Below, piece by piece: positions 53,643 through 62,967 of a DNA stretch of 64,000 nt. How positions within the stretch are numbered: position 1 is the first letter of the stretch; every line of letters starts with the position of its first letter. The position numbers and the translations under genes are program-made. Under the pieces are notes generated by a model. The model did not search any database, was not told the DNA's origin, and worked only from the letters and a program-made list of their open reading frames with translations. The stretch is taken from assembly GCA_030348875.1 (NCBI GenBank), contig JAUCEP010000002.1, positions 637,001 through 701,000 of the forward strand, read 5' to 3'. The DNA comes from Ureibacillus composti. Lineage in GTDB: Bacteria > Bacillota > Bacilli > Bacillales_A > Planococcaceae.

Positions 53643-53720
53643 AAAAAAGACCTTATTTGTTTGCTTTTCACCTCCTATGAAATCATGGTAAAGTGTTATA
53701 GAAAGTGAGGGGAGCTTTTG

Positions 53721-53900
53721 TTGAAAGTGAATTGTTTTAATTGTCAACATTTCCGTGTAACTTGGGATCAACATAACCCTCGTGGTTGCAGTGCGTATCA
53801 ATTTAAATCAAAACAGGTTCCTTCATTAGTTGTGAAGCAATCTTCTGGATTAGAATGTTTGAAATTTAAGCAAAAGCAAATGCAGGGGGTTAAACGATGA
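53721..53900 (+). CDS. Small cysteine-containing protein downstream of ung
   Basis: The 59-residue protein contains CFNCQHF near the start and single cysteines in RGCSAYQF and LECLKF, an arrangement that could bind one zinc ion. The start is TTG at 53721 (or 53718) after GAGGGGAG. It overlaps the YwdI-type gene by 4 bp (ATGA), so the two are coupled. Function is unknown. Confidence 0.75.
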   Translation: MKVNCFNCQHFRVTWDQHNPRGCSAYQFKSKQVPSLVVKQSSGLECLKFKQKQMQGVKR

Positions 53901-54169
53901 TTTCCTATGAAACTCTACTTAGAGAAATTGAAAAACATTTAATAAGTGCAAAAAATACATCGCACGAACAACAATTACGTGAACAGCTTATTGCGATTAA
54001 AGCCCTTTGTGATGTAGCACTAGCAAATAGCATAGAAATACAAGTGAACCAAAAAGTCTTCGAACATCAAGTAAGTCAGCCAGTGGTAATGGAAAATAAA
54101 AATATCTCACTCTCTTCATCGAAACTACAAGAAAACGATGCAAATGGTGATTCGATTTTTGATTTTTAA
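53897..54169 (+). CDS. YwdI family protein
   Basis: The 90-residue helical protein begins MISYETLLREIEKHLISAKN and contains QLREQLIAIKALCDVAL, which is like Bacillus YwdI. The C-terminal third is low-complexity and polar. The function is unknown. Its place between ung and ywdK matches Bacillus. The start overlaps the previous stop (ATGA). Confidence 0.8.
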   Translation: MISYETLLREIEKHLISAKNTSHEQQLREQLIAIKALCDVALANSIEIQVNQKVFEHQVSQPVVMENKNISLSSSKLQENDANGDSIFDF

Positions 54170-54265
54170 TCATTAAGTGAATAATTTTCCTTATGATCTA
54201 AAAGTCGTTCCATAGATTTTTTTCTTTGGGAAAGAGTTAAAACATATTTTAAGGAGGCTTTATAT

Positions 54266-54646
54266 ATGAAAGGAGCCATTATTTCGGGCGCAATCCATGG
54301 ATTCCTAGCGGTAGCGTTCGGTGCGTTTGGAGCACATGCATTAAAAGAAATACTTAATGAATACAGTTCTGGTATTTGGGATACAGCAGTTCAATATCAA
54401 ATGTTTCATGCTTCTGCGCTGCTTTTAATTGGTATTTTAATGAGTTCAAAATTGTTTGGTGACGTCAAACAATTAAAATGGGCAACTATTTGTATGAATT
54501 TGGGAATTGTCTTTTTCTCAGGTAGTTTGTTTATTCTAGCAATTTCAGGGATTGGTATACTAGGTGCGATTACACCAATTGGTGGTGTTTTATTTTTATC
54601 CGGATGGATTTTGGTCATCGTATCAGCAACTAAATATGCGAAATAA
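54266..54646 (+). CDS. DUF423 family membrane protein (YwdK)
   Basis: The 126-residue protein has four hydrophobic helices. GAIHGFLAVAFGAFGAHALKEIL at the start and TAVQYQMFHASALLLIGIL are the DUF423 hallmarks. Its function is unknown. TAAGGAGG precedes the ATG. It closes the ung-linked group. Confidence 0.9.
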   Translation: MKGAIISGAIHGFLAVAFGAFGAHALKEILNEYSSGIWDTAVQYQMFHASALLLIGILMSSKLFGDVKQLKWATICMNLGIVFFSGSLFILAISGIGILGAITPIGGVLFLSGWILVIVSATKYAK

Positions 54647-54648
54647 GA

Positions 54649-54692
54649 AAAACCCAAAAGAATGCCTAAGTGCATTTCTTTTGGGTTTTTTT
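54649..54692 (+). terminator. Terminator after ywdK
   Basis: AAACCCAAAAGAA and TTCTTTTGGGTTT form a perfect 13-bp stem followed by further T. Confidence 0.93.
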
Positions 54693-54859
54693 CTGCCCAT
54701 GCATTAGAAATTACAACTTTTCAATGAAATTCACCTATTAATCTATTAATTTTCATACTATTCTTTCTACTTTTCGTGTAACATTAATTTAAAGGCTAGT
54801 AACTTATCTACATATGTATGAGATTACTGTTTAGGTTCAACTAGAAAGGGGTTAATGAT

Positions 54860-56050
54860 TTGGATAATTTATTTTCAACATTACAAAATTATTTTGAGGA
54901 AATGGTTTCGATCCGTCGTTATTTACATGCGAATCCAGAACTTTCTTTTCAAGAGGTGCATACACCCGCTTACATCGCAAACTACCATCGTGAATTAGGA
55001 TTAGAAGTACGCGAGGGGGTTGGAGAACGTGGGGTTGTGGCCACATTACGTGGTGGAAAACCAGGGAAAACGGTTGCCTTACGTGCTGATTTTGATGCAC
55101 TTGCGATTCAAGAATTAAATGAACTTCCATATAAATCAAAAGTAGATGGTGTCATGCATGCATGTGGACATGATGGCCATACAGCTACCTTATTAGTACT
55201 AGCAAAAGTTTTATCGGAAATACGTGAAGAGATCGCAGGAAATGTTGTCTTCATTCATCAACATGCAGAAGAAATTACTCCAGGTGGCGCAAAAGCGATG
55301 ATTGAGGATGGTTGTCTGGATGGAGTCGATGTAATCTTTGGTACTCACTTATGGGCACCAACACCTCTAGGAGACATATGGGTAAGAAGTGGACCAATTA
55401 TGGCAGCTGCAGATGGTTTTGAAATTACTATTCAAGGGAAAGGGGGGCATGGTGCAGAGCCTCATAAATCAATTGATGCAGTTGTCGTTGGTTCTCAATT
55501 CGTAACGCAATTACAAACGATTGTATCTCGTCGAGTAGATCCTTTAAAATCAGCTGTTGTTTCAGTTGGACACTTTGAAGCATTAAATCCGTTTAATGTA
55601 ATCGCAGATCAAGTTGTGCTAAAAGGAACAGTTCGTACATTTGAGGATGATGTTCGTTCGTTGATTGAAAAAGAAATTGAAACCTTAGTTAAATCGGTGT
55701 GTGACGGCTTCCATGCTACTTATGAATTTAATTATTACCGTGGATATCCACCGGTTGTGAACCATAAAAAAGAGACGCATTATCTTGCGGAAGTGGCTTG
55801 CCAAATACCAGAGGTTCGGAATGTCGTTGAATGCCAACCGTTAATGATTAGTGAAGACTTTGCTTACTACTTAGAAAAAGTACCTGGCACATTCTTCATT
55901 ACAGGAGCAAAAAATCCAGAATGGGAAACAGCATATCCACATCACCATGCTAGATTTGATTTTGATGAGAGTGCGATGTTGATTGCAGCGAAAACATTAG
56001 GACTTGCCACATTAAATTATTTAAATCAAGGTAAATGTTTGATGAAATAA
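54860..56050 (+). CDS. M20 family amidohydrolase
   Basis: The 396-residue metal-dependent hydrolase of the M20D group (hippurate, N-acyl-amino-acid and N-acetyl-diaminopimelate deacylases) shows MHACGHDGHTATLL, HQHAEEITPGGAKAMI and GGHGAEPHKSIDAV. It removes an acyl group from an amino acid or peptide-like substrate, which cannot be specified. The start is TTG at 54860 with AAAGGGG 8 bp upstream. It is a single-gene unit. Confidence 0.9.
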   Translation: MDNLFSTLQNYFEEMVSIRRYLHANPELSFQEVHTPAYIANYHRELGLEVREGVGERGVVATLRGGKPGKTVALRADFDALAIQELNELPYKSKVDGVMHACGHDGHTATLLVLAKVLSEIREEIAGNVVFIHQHAEEITPGGAKAMIEDGCLDGVDVIFGTHLWAPTPLGDIWVRSGPIMAAADGFEITIQGKGGHGAEPHKSIDAVVVGSQFVTQLQTIVSRRVDPLKSAVVSVGHFEALNPFNVIADQVVLKGTVRTFEDDVRSLIEKEIETLVKSVCDGFHATYEFNYYRGYPPVVNHKKETHYLAEVACQIPEVRNVVECQPLMISEDFAYYLEKVPGTFFITGAKNPEWETAYPHHHARFDFDESAMLIAAKTLGLATLNYLNQGKCLMK

Positions 56051-56150
56051 ACTGATTTACTAAGATTATGATTATGGCTACAATGGCAAGGATGCCTATA
56101 TTACTACCTTTTACAATGAGAAATACAGAATTTTCATCCCATATAAAAAT

Positions 56151-56198
56151 TAAACCCACTTCATGGAACTGTTTAAATCCATGAGGTGGGTTTTTAAG
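56151..56198. terminator. Bidirectional terminator between the M20 gene and gerQ
   Basis: AAACCCACTTCATGGA and TCCATGAGGTGGGTTT pair with one mismatch. T runs occur on both strands. Confidence 0.9.
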
Positions 56199-56203
56199 TA
56201 TGT

Positions 56204-56623
56204 TTATCTTCTAGTAGGAAGGCCAGGTGTTTGGTTAAAATAAGCCAATTCTTCATCAAACTCAGCAAAGTCAAAATAAATCATTGGGAATAAGAAACGA
56301 TGACCAGTACTTGAATCGCTAATGATCGCGTGGTCACGCCCTGCTGCTTCTACATAGCCACGTACTACTTTAGTATTTCCTTGGCCATTAATACCTGCTG
56401 CTTCTGGGACAGTAAAATAGAAGGTCCCAATTTTCCCACGGTTTAATCGTAAAATGTTTTCGATATAAGACTCTTCACGTTGTAAGGCCGGAGTCCCTGG
56501 TGGTGCCATAGGTGTAGTACCCGGTAATTGAGTAGGTGTCTGAGGAGTCTGAGGTGTTTGTGTCATAGGAAACTGATAAATTGGTTGTTGTTGAGCAGTT
56601 GGATTCCAATAATAATAAGCCAC
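56204..56623 (-). CDS. gerQ: Spore coat protein GerQ
   Basis: The 139-residue coat protein has a Gln/Pro/Thr-rich N-terminal half (YYYWNPTAQQQ, TQTPQTPQTPTQLP) and the conserved GerQ core SYIENILRLNRGKIGTFYFT. GerQ is needed to place the cortex hydrolase CwlJ in the spore coat and is cross-linked by transglutaminase. The start is GTG at 56623 after AAAGGATG. In Bacillus subtilis it is YwdL, next to ung and ywdK, as here. Confidence 0.92.
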   Translation of the reverse strand: MAYYYWNPTAQQQPIYQFPMTQTPQTPQTPTQLPGTTPMAPPGTPALQREESYIENILRLNRGKIGTFYFTVPEAAGINGQGNTKVVRGYVEAAGRDHAIISDSSTGHRFLFPMIYFDFAEFDEELAYFNQTPGLPTRR

Positions 56624-56649
56624 AAAAACATCCTTTCATTTAAGTTTAA

Positions 56650-56830
56650 TCAATATCAGGGCAAACCCCTACAGCAGGTGAGAGAAGAAACAATGTGATT
56701 TAGAGCCCCCTGTACTCCCTAGGTAAACCTCTGAGCTAGACATGAGCAACGTGCATGTAAGAAACCTGAGCTTAATTAGCTCCTATAACCGCGTTTTTAC
56801 ATACCTCCTTAAAACAATGTATGCATCAGG
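56650..56830. other. Structured intergenic region upstream of gerQ
   Basis: The 434-bp gap 56624-57057 has a GC-richer core full of pairing: ACAGCAGG with CCCCCTGT, ACATG with CATGT (hairpin at about 56739-56758), GAGCT with AGCTC (about 56768-56782), and a near-direct repeat AAACCTCTGAGCT / AAACCTGAGCT. No credible gene is seen. It could be a small RNA or the 5' leader of gerQ. The remaining 56831-57057 is AT-rich promoter-like sequence. Confidence 0.4.
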
Positions 56831-57057
56831 ACGATAAACAGAATAAAAAAATGAAAAAAGTATCAAAAAATGCCAAGATTGTTCGAATGGTGTCAGCTAA
56901 AAGTGTTTTAAAGTGTATAAAATTATTTGAATGTCAATAAAATATAATAATGTGTTTGGTAAAATTTTAGCATGTAATTAGAGTTTATTGTTGGAGTGCT
57001 CAAATTGTTACAACTTTTTAGTGGTGGTCGAATAGTTAATTGTTAAGGTGAATCATA

Positions 57058-57276
57058 ATGAAAAAGCGGCGATTGGGATATACTACTAGACATCATTTAG
57101 GGGTTGGTTTTATGCAGGTTGGAATCTGGATCGCGATTATTTTTAGTGCTGTTTTGTCATTTCTTTTAGGTAATTTTTTTAATCAACCATTGCATTGGTA
57201 TTTGTTTATTTTGCTCATCTTTATTGGATTTTTCATCAATACGATTATATTAATTTTAAGAGCAAATGATGATTAA
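57058..57276 (+). CDS. Small two-helix membrane protein
   Basis: The 72-residue protein has two hydrophobic segments (residues about 19-39 and 47-66) separated by a short loop (FFNQPLHWY), with a basic N-terminus and acidic C-terminus. I do not recognise the family. TAAGGTGA precedes the ATG, and a good terminator follows, which supports a real gene. Confidence 0.6.
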   Translation: MKKRRLGYTTRHHLGVGFMQVGIWIAIIFSAVLSFLLGNFFNQPLHWYLFILLIFIGFFINTIILILRANDD

Positions 57277-57284
57277 TGATAAAC

Positions 57285-57324
57285 AAAAAAGACATGAGTC
57301 GTTAAAAATGACTCATGTCTTTTT
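57285..57324. terminator. Bidirectional terminator
   Basis: GACATGAGTC and GACTCATGTC form a perfect 10-bp stem, extended by AAAAAA/TTTTT on both sides. It serves the small membrane protein gene and possibly hemQ. Confidence 0.93.
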
Positions 57325-57408
57325 GTATGGATAAGCGAATAATCCAATACTCAAGTAGTTAAATATAGTCCACAAAAGCAGCTAGACATACTCGCTCCTC
57401 TTTTCTTT

Positions 57409-58164
57409 TTATTTATTAACTGAAAGGAATTTTGCTAGTTTTTCGTTGTCTAAAACGTTTCCAACTAAAAATTCACCAAATTCGCCGTAACGTGCTGATA
57501 CTTCGTCAAAACGCATTTCGTAGACGATTTTTTTGAATTGAAGCATGTCATCCGAGAATAGAGTTACACCCCATTCATGATCATCGAAACCAACAGAACC
57601 AGTAATATATTGTTTTACTTTACCAGCATAACTACGACCGATTAAGCCGTGTGAACGCATTAACTCACGACGCTCGTCCATGCTTAACATATACCAGTTA
57701 TCATTACCTTCACGACGTTTGTCCATTGGGTAGAAGCATACATATTTTGTACGTGGAAGTTCAGGATATAAACGTGCACGTACATGCGGATTTTGATATG
57801 GATCCTCATCCGATTCTTTTGACAAGTAGTTAGAAAGCTCAACAACTGAAACATATGAATACGTAGGAATTGTGAAATCTGCAATAGCAAGTTTATTGAA
57901 CTCTGCTTCTAATTCTTGCAATTCTTCAGGTGTTTCACGAAGAATCATTAACATGAAATCAGCTTTTTGACCAATAATCGAGTAAAAAGCATGAGAGCCT
58001 GTTTTTGCAACATGTGCTTCATTTAAGTTTTCTAGGTACTTTAAAAATTCTTCTGTAGCTTGTTGACGTTCCTCAGCGGATACAAGTTTCCAAGAAGCCC
58101 AATCAATTGAACGGAAATCGTGTAAACAGTACCAACCATCTAGGGTCATTGCTGCTTCGTTCAT
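57409..58164 (-). CDS. hemQ: Coproheme decarboxylase HemQ
   Basis: The 251-residue protein of the chlorite dismutase fold converts iron coproporphyrin III to heme b in the coproporphyrin-dependent pathway of Gram-positive bacteria. The catalytic Tyr145 stands in [11 protein letters not shown] with Lys149 beside it, and the proximal heme histidine is His172 in [11 protein letters not shown]. The length is that of the Bacillus enzyme (YwfI). It is divergent from lipL across 244 bp, a pairing also known in Bacillus. Confidence 0.95.
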   Translation of the reverse strand: MNEAAMTLDGWYCLHDFRSIDWASWKLVSAEERQQATEEFLKYLENLNEAHVAKTGSHAFYSIIGQKADFMLMILRETPEELQELEAEFNKLAIADFTIPTYSYVSVVELSNYLSKESDEDPYQNPHVRARLYPELPRTKYVCFYPMDKRREGNDNWYMLSMDERRELMRSHGLIGRSYAGKVKQYITGSVGFDDHEWGVTLFSDDMLQFKKIVYEMRFDEVSARYGEFGEFLVGNVLDNEKLAKFLSVNK

Positions 58165-58408
58165 TTAAAACACTCCCTTAATTGATAATCATTCACAATT
58201 ATCTTAGCATAAGTTGTCTAAATTTCCTTATCTGAGAACTAACAATTTAATGAACTTCATTTATTTTACATCTTTCTTAGACAACGCCAGGCAATGAAGG
58301 ATAAAAAGATTCCAGATAAATTAAACAACATTATGCGCACTTTTATTCAAAATTAATTTCGTGTATGCTAAAAGTTAGAATTCATTTGAAGTAGGGAGTT
58401 ATCAAATT

Positions 58409-59239
58409 ATGAACCAGTTACTAACTCAACCAACATGGCGATTTATAGATCAGTCCATTAGTGCTAAAAATCGTTCACCACTCGAGTCTTTTGCAATGGA
58501 TGACACACTATGTCATTTAGTAGGTCAACAAATGACATCTCCTACTATTCGAACTTGGGTGCATGACCATACCGTTGTATTAGGTATACAGGATCACCGC
58601 TTGCCGTTTGTACAAGAAGGAATTGAGTATTTGAAATATGGCGGGTATCATTCGATTGTACGTAATTCGGGGGGACTAGCGGTAGTCCTTGATGAAGGTG
58701 TATTAAACGTTTCTATTGTTCTTTCAGAAAAGCAAAATGCAATTAATATTAATTCGGGTTATGACGTAATGGTTGATTTTATTAAATTACTTTTCCCATC
58801 TGTAGCAAATCAAATAGAAGCTTATGAAATTGTAGGATCTTACTGTCCAGGAACTTATGATTTAAGTATAGGAGGTAAGAAGTTTGCTGGGATTTCCCAA
58901 CGACGTTTACGTGACGGGGTTGCGGTACAAATTTATTTATGTATTGAGGGAAGTGGCAGTGAACGTGCCCAATTAATTAAAAACTTCTATGATAGCAGTT
59001 TAAAAGGGGAAGAGACAAAATTCTCATATCCTAATATTCAGCCTGAGGTAATGGCCAGTTTAAGTGAACTATTAAATGAAAAGATAACTGTTCAAGAGAC
59101 AGTTCTCAACCTTCAAACATTATTACAAAACTTATCAAGTAATTTTCACCCCATCCAATTAAATGATGAGGAAACAGAACTTTATACCTTTTATTTAAAA
59201 CGCGTGTTAGAACGTAACGAAAAAATGTTAGCAAGATAG
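58409..59239 (+). CDS. lipL: Octanoyl-[GcvH]:protein N-octanoyltransferase
   Basis: The 276-residue member of the biotin/lipoate ligase fold transfers octanoate from GcvH to the E2 subunits of dehydrogenases in the Bacillus lipoate route. The catalytic cysteine is Cys146 in GSYCPGTYDLSI, followed by GKKFAGISQRR. The active-site RNSGGLAVV is also present. AGGGAG precedes the ATG. It corresponds to YwfL. Confidence 0.93.
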   Translation: MNQLLTQPTWRFIDQSISAKNRSPLESFAMDDTLCHLVGQQMTSPTIRTWVHDHTVVLGIQDHRLPFVQEGIEYLKYGGYHSIVRNSGGLAVVLDEGVLNVSIVLSEKQNAININSGYDVMVDFIKLLFPSVANQIEAYEIVGSYCPGTYDLSIGGKKFAGISQRRLRDGVAVQIYLCIEGSGSERAQLIKNFYDSSLKGEETKFSYPNIQPEVMASLSELLNEKITVQETVLNLQTLLQNLSSNFHPIQLNDEETELYTFYLKRVLERNEKMLAR

Positions 59240-59793
59240 AAAAGCGGAGGCGGCTCGTTCAGCTGCGCGTCTGCGAAAACGCCACGTCCTGTGGCATCGC
59301 AGACATGACTCACATCGTGTGAGCCCCAGGCACTGGAGACTTCCGAGAAGCATGCTTGCATGCGTAGGAGGAAGTTGAAGTGACCGAGCAGCTAGCCGTC
59401 GGAGCTAGACATCGAGAAAAGCGGAGCGCGTTCGTTTAGCCGCGACCAGCGCTGGAGAGCCCTAATCGAAAACATCATTTTAGTTTTCGACCGAGGGATC
59501 GAAGCGACCTCGAGCGGCTAACGCGCGCAGCTAGACAAAAGAAAAGCAGAGGCGGCTTGTTCAGCTGCGCGTCTGCGAAAACGCCACGTCCTGTGGCATC
59601 GTAGACATGACTCACATCGTGTGAGCCCCAGGCACTGGCCGCAAAAAACGCCACGTCCTGTGGCATTTGCGGCACTTGTACCTCCTTGTACTTCGGAGAC
59701 TTCCGAGAAGCATGCTTGCATGCGTAGGAGGAAGTTGAAGTGACCGAGCAGCTATTGCCGGAGCTAGACATCGAAAAAGCGGAAGCGGCTCGT
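59239..59793. repeat. Cluster of modular hairpin repeats
   Basis: Three complete units and one partial unit run from GAAAAGCGGAG to GGAGCTAGACA: about 59240-59413, 59414-59538, 59539-59773 and 59774-59793. They share modules: ACGCCACGTCCTGTGGCAT (three times), CTCACATCGTGTGAGCCCC (twice), CTTCCGAGAAGCATGCTTGC (twice) and AGCGCTGGAG. The middle unit has a unique insert, ATCGAAAAC...GTTTTCGA. The modules are nested inside one another, for example TCTGCG-module-CGCAGA and CCGCAAA-module-TTTGCGG. A related element lies at 41527. The cluster carries no gene. Confidence 0.9.
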
Positions 59794-59799
59794 TAAAGA

Positions 59800-59841
59800 A
59801 AAAACGTGAATGTGCTTAGTTAGGCACATCCACGTTTTCTT
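59800..59841 (-). terminator. Terminator of rsfA, overlapping its end
   Basis: On the minus strand AAAACGTG-ATGTGC pairs with GCACAT-CACGTTTT around CTAACTAA, followed by T. The left arm is in the last codons of rsfA. Confidence 0.88.
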
Positions 59842-60472
59842 TCTCTGGATTACTATTAGAATAGTTGGCTACAAGATTACCGTTCTTCTCCATTTTAAAA
59901 ACTGGGGCTACACGTTGTTCATCATCATCTAGTGTTACTAATCTACGAGCACGATTCATAATTTGAACGAATTGTTCATAGTCTTCGCGAATCTCTTTAT
60001 TTTCTCTTTCTAATCGAGCTAACTCTCGTTCTAGTTCTTTTACTTTTTCAGTAGAAGCATTTGCAACATGACGCCATTTTGTAGCTTCATTATCAGATCC
60101 ACCTTGTAAGCGAATTAAGTAAGCTATGACAATATCAAGTGAAAGTGCTGATAAAGGAATAGATTTAGCTGTTGTTTCGTCATCTTGTGATGGTAATAAA
60201 TACACACCTTGATTGCGACGTCTACCATTCATTCCTAATAATCGCATTCTTTCTTTTCTTTCTTTTTTTGCTTCTGCCAAGTCTTTTTCATATAATTTGC
60301 GTACAACTGCATTCCAACGGAAACCACATGCTGCTGCAGTTCTATTAAGCTTGTCACCGGCTTCTTCAAAAGCATTTAATTGTGTACTACCTTCCTTGAC
60401 ATGTCTAATAACCGCTTCAGCTAGTAATTCATCATTTTCTTTTAACCACGCATCTTGTCTAATTTTGACCAT
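59816..60472 (-). CDS. rsfA: RsfA family prespore transcription factor
   Basis: The 218-residue protein has an N-terminal Myb/SANT-like DNA-binding domain ([24 protein letters not shown], then [13 protein letters not shown]). The C-terminal part contains a coiled coil ([21 protein letters not shown], residues about 150-175, partly shown). RsfA adjusts the sigma-F regulon in the forespore. The start is the ATG at 60472 with TAGGAGG 8 bp upstream. The frame is open further 5' but without a ribosome site. Confidence 0.88.
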   Translation of the reverse strand: MVKIRQDAWLKENDELLAEAVIRHVKEGSTQLNAFEEAGDKLNRTAAACGFRWNAVVRKLYEKDLAEAKKERKERMRLLGMNGRRRNQGVYLLPSQDDETTAKSIPLSALSLDIVIAYLIRLQGGSDNEATKWRHVANASTEKVKELERELARLERENKEIREDYEQFVQIMNRARRLVTLDDDEQRVAPVFKMEKNGNLVANYSNSNPEKENVDVPN

Positions 60473-60743
60473 TTTAAAACCTCCTACCATGTTTATAGTT
60501 ATTTGTTTAACTCTAAACATATCATGTCCAACATGTTCCAATTTTAATCATATAATTCATTTAAAATAGAGATTTTTTATAGTAATTTGCTATTAAAGTT
60601 CAGACCTTTGAAGGAAAATTACTTTTTTGCTTGTATGACGGATGATGTATAGGCTAAAATAGCAGATAGATTAAAATTTTGATTTTGTAAATAGATTCTA
60701 TTTAGAATATGAAATTATACAAATAGAAGGGGTTGTTGACAAA

Positions 60744-60971
60744 ATGGCAAACGAATTTCGAGTTTGCGATGAATGTCAGGCCGTTAATTTAAAAACGTTA
60801 ATTCCAAAATTAAAAAAACTAGATCCAGATGCAACGATTGAAATTGGCTGTCATTCATATTGTGGTCCAGGACGCAAAAAAACATTTACTTTTGTAAACG
60901 GTCGACCAGTAAATGCCTTAACTGAGGAAGAGTTAATGGAAAAAGTAAAAGCAAAATTAAAAGATAAATAA
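60744..60971 (+). CDS. DUF1450 family protein
   Basis: The 75-residue protein has CDECQAVN near the start and the conserved GCHSYCGPG in the middle, which mark DUF1450 (YuzB-like). Four cysteines suggest metal or redox chemistry, but the role is unknown. AGAAGGGG precedes the ATG by about 10 bp. It is transcribed alone. Confidence 0.82.
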   Translation: MANEFRVCDECQAVNLKTLIPKLKKLDPDATIEIGCHSYCGPGRKKTFTFVNGRPVNALTEEELMEKVKAKLKDK

Positions 60972-60976
60972 CAAGT

Positions 60977-61011
60977 AAGCTATCTTCTTAATATGAAGAT
61001 AGCTTTTTTAT
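60977..61011 (+). terminator. Terminator after the DUF1450 gene
   Basis: AAGCTATCTTC and GAAGATAGCTT form a perfect 11-bp stem followed by T. The following 297 bp to the next gene are AT-rich and show nothing else. Confidence 0.93.
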
Positions 61012-61308
61012 TATCTATCGAATTTGAAATCTCAAAAACGGTGCTGAATAGGAAGTTACATTCATATTAATAAATCGGAAGTATTTGAGGAATGAGCAAA
61101 GACTAATCCATATCTAGATAAAATTTTCGCATTAATGACTGAAGATGAATACAAATTTTTATTTTGGAAGTTCAAACTTTATTCGAGGAATCTAGTGACT
61201 AATAGAAAAGCAACGAGTTGTATCTATATTATAGTAGAAATCACGTGTAAATAAGTAAAATCTCTCATATAATAAGAGGTAAGATTTTGGGTGTAGGGGA
61301 GTGATCAT

Positions 61309-62610
61309 TTGCAAAATTACGGGAAAGCTAAATTAGTAGAAGAGAAAGTATTTAAAGATCCGGTTCACCGTTATATACATGTACGTGATCAAGTGATTTG
61401 GGATTTAATAAGCACTAAAGAATTTCAACGATTACGTCGAGTTCGCCAATTAGGCACTACATATTTAGTGTTTCATGGAGCAGAGCATAGTCGTTTTAAC
61501 CATTCGCTAGGCGTCTATGAAATTGTGCGTCGTATTGTAGATGATATTTTTTCGGGTCGACCAGATTGGGATGAAAACGAACGTCTCGTTGTATTATGTG
61601 CAGCTCTATTACATGATTTGGGGCACGGGCCATTTTCACATGCTTTTGAAAATGTATTCCACACTGACCATGAGTATTATACAAGACAAATCTTACTTGG
61701 AAATACCGAAGTCAATGCTGTTTTAAACCGTGTTTCTGAAGGATTTCCTGAAAAAGTTGCTCAAGTGATTGAAAAAACGTATCCAAATGAAACGGTCGTC
61801 TCGTTAATTTCTAGTCAAATAGATGCTGACCGTATGGATTATCTCCAGCGTGATGCCTATTATACTGGAGTAAGTTATGGCCACTTTGATATGGAACGCA
61901 TACTAAGAGTCATGCGACCAAGAAAAAATAAAGTAGTCATTAAAGCAAGTGGTATGCATGCAGTTGAGGACTACATCATGTCACGTTATCAAATGTACTT
62001 GCAAGTTTATTTCCACCCAGTATCAAGAAGTGCTGAAGTTGTTTTGAATCACATTTTAAAACGAGTGAAACAACTTAGTATAGAAGGATATCAATTTGCA
62101 GTTGAACCAACTCATTTTAAGCCTTTCTTTAAAGGGCAAATCTCATTGGAAGATTATCTTTCATTAGATGAGTATATTTTGTACACCTACTTCCAATCAT
62201 GGATGAAAGAAAAAGACCCAATATTAAGTGACTTATGTTCACGTTTTGTAAATAGAAATTTATTCAAATATGCTAATTTAAACCCTGAAGAAGATCCTGA
62301 AAAGTTTAATCAGATAAAAAATCTTCTAGTAGAAGCAGGGATGGATCCTGATTATTATTTATATCATGATTGCACTTCTGATTTACCTTATGATTTTTAT
62401 CGGCCAGGTGAAGAGAGCACACGAATTCCAATCTTTTTAGAAAAGCCAAATGGCGAGATACGTGAATTATCTCAGGAATCTCTCGTAGTAGATGCCATTG
62501 CAGGCAGAATTAAAACAGATCATAAAGTTTATTATCCAAAAGAATTATTAAATAGGGGAAAAGGAAGCCATATTAAACAAGAACTATTAGAAGCTTTACG
62601 TTCTAAATAG
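61309..62610 (+). CDS. HD domain phosphohydrolase (YwfO-like dNTPase)
   Basis: The 433-residue protein has an HD metal site: the histidine in HSRFNHSLGVYE, LLHDLGHGPFSHAFE with the HD pair, and SSQIDADRMDYLQRD with the last aspartate. It begins with VFKDPVHRYIHV, typical of YwfO and of dGTPase-like relatives that remove triphosphate from deoxynucleotides. The exact nucleotide preference is unknown. The start is TTG at 61309 after GGGGAGTGA. Its place near lipL/hemQ fits the Bacillus ywf region. Confidence 0.88.
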   Translation: MQNYGKAKLVEEKVFKDPVHRYIHVRDQVIWDLISTKEFQRLRRVRQLGTTYLVFHGAEHSRFNHSLGVYEIVRRIVDDIFSGRPDWDENERLVVLCAALLHDLGHGPFSHAFENVFHTDHEYYTRQILLGNTEVNAVLNRVSEGFPEKVAQVIEKTYPNETVVSLISSQIDADRMDYLQRDAYYTGVSYGHFDMERILRVMRPRKNKVVIKASGMHAVEDYIMSRYQMYLQVYFHPVSRSAEVVLNHILKRVKQLSIEGYQFAVEPTHFKPFFKGQISLEDYLSLDEYILYTYFQSWMKEKDPILSDLCSRFVNRNLFKYANLNPEEDPEKFNQIKNLLVEAGMDPDYYLYHDCTSDLPYDFYRPGEESTRIPIFLEKPNGEIRELSQESLVVDAIAGRIKTDHKVYYPKELLNRGKGSHIKQELLEALRSK

Positions 62611-62635
62611 GTGTTTCCTTTGCTTTTTAAAATGA

Positions 62636-62686
62636 AAAACAGTAGACGCACTCATTATACTTCTCACGAGTTGGTCTACTGTTTTA
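62636..62686. terminator. Bidirectional terminator between ywfO and the tautomerase gene
   Basis: AAAACAGTAGAC and GTCTACTGTTTT form a perfect 12-bp stem with a 26-nt loop that contains a weaker inner pair. Confidence 0.85.
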
Positions 62687-62710
62687 GGGCTTTAAATTTT
62701 TTCTAACTTA

Positions 62711-62896
62711 TTATTTATCGATTTGACGTACGCCACCAGTAGCGTAATGTGACTTCGACATTTCTTCAATCACAATTGTTACTGCCTCTGGTTTAGTGTT
62801 AACTGTTTCTACAACAGCTTCTGTTACTTTTTCAACTAATGCTTTTTTCTGTTCTTCTGTACGACCTTCAAGTAGTTTAACTGTTACGATTGGCAT
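62711..62896 (-). CDS. 4-oxalocrotonate tautomerase family protein (YwhB-like)
   Basis: The 61-residue protein starts MPIVTVKLLEGRTEEQKKALVEK, with the catalytic Pro1 exposed after Met removal, and has Arg11 in the usual place. It forms small oligomers and shifts enol-keto double bonds; the natural substrate in Bacillus is not known. TAAGGAGG precedes the ATG. It is divergent from ywhD, as in the Bacillus ywh cluster. Confidence 0.93.
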   Translation of the reverse strand: MPIVTVKLLEGRTEEQKKALVEKVTEAVVETVNTKPEAVTIVIEEMSKSHYATGGVRQIDK

Positions 62897-62967
62897 CTTG
62901 CATCCTCCTTAGTGGATAAGAGTAGTGTATATTCATTATAATAGGCATAAATGGAGGTATTTACAAT

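Noticed and set aside
59475-59771. Open frame of 98 codons on the minus strand
   Set aside because: It lies entirely inside the hairpin-repeat cluster; composition and lack of a ribosome site show it is not a gene.
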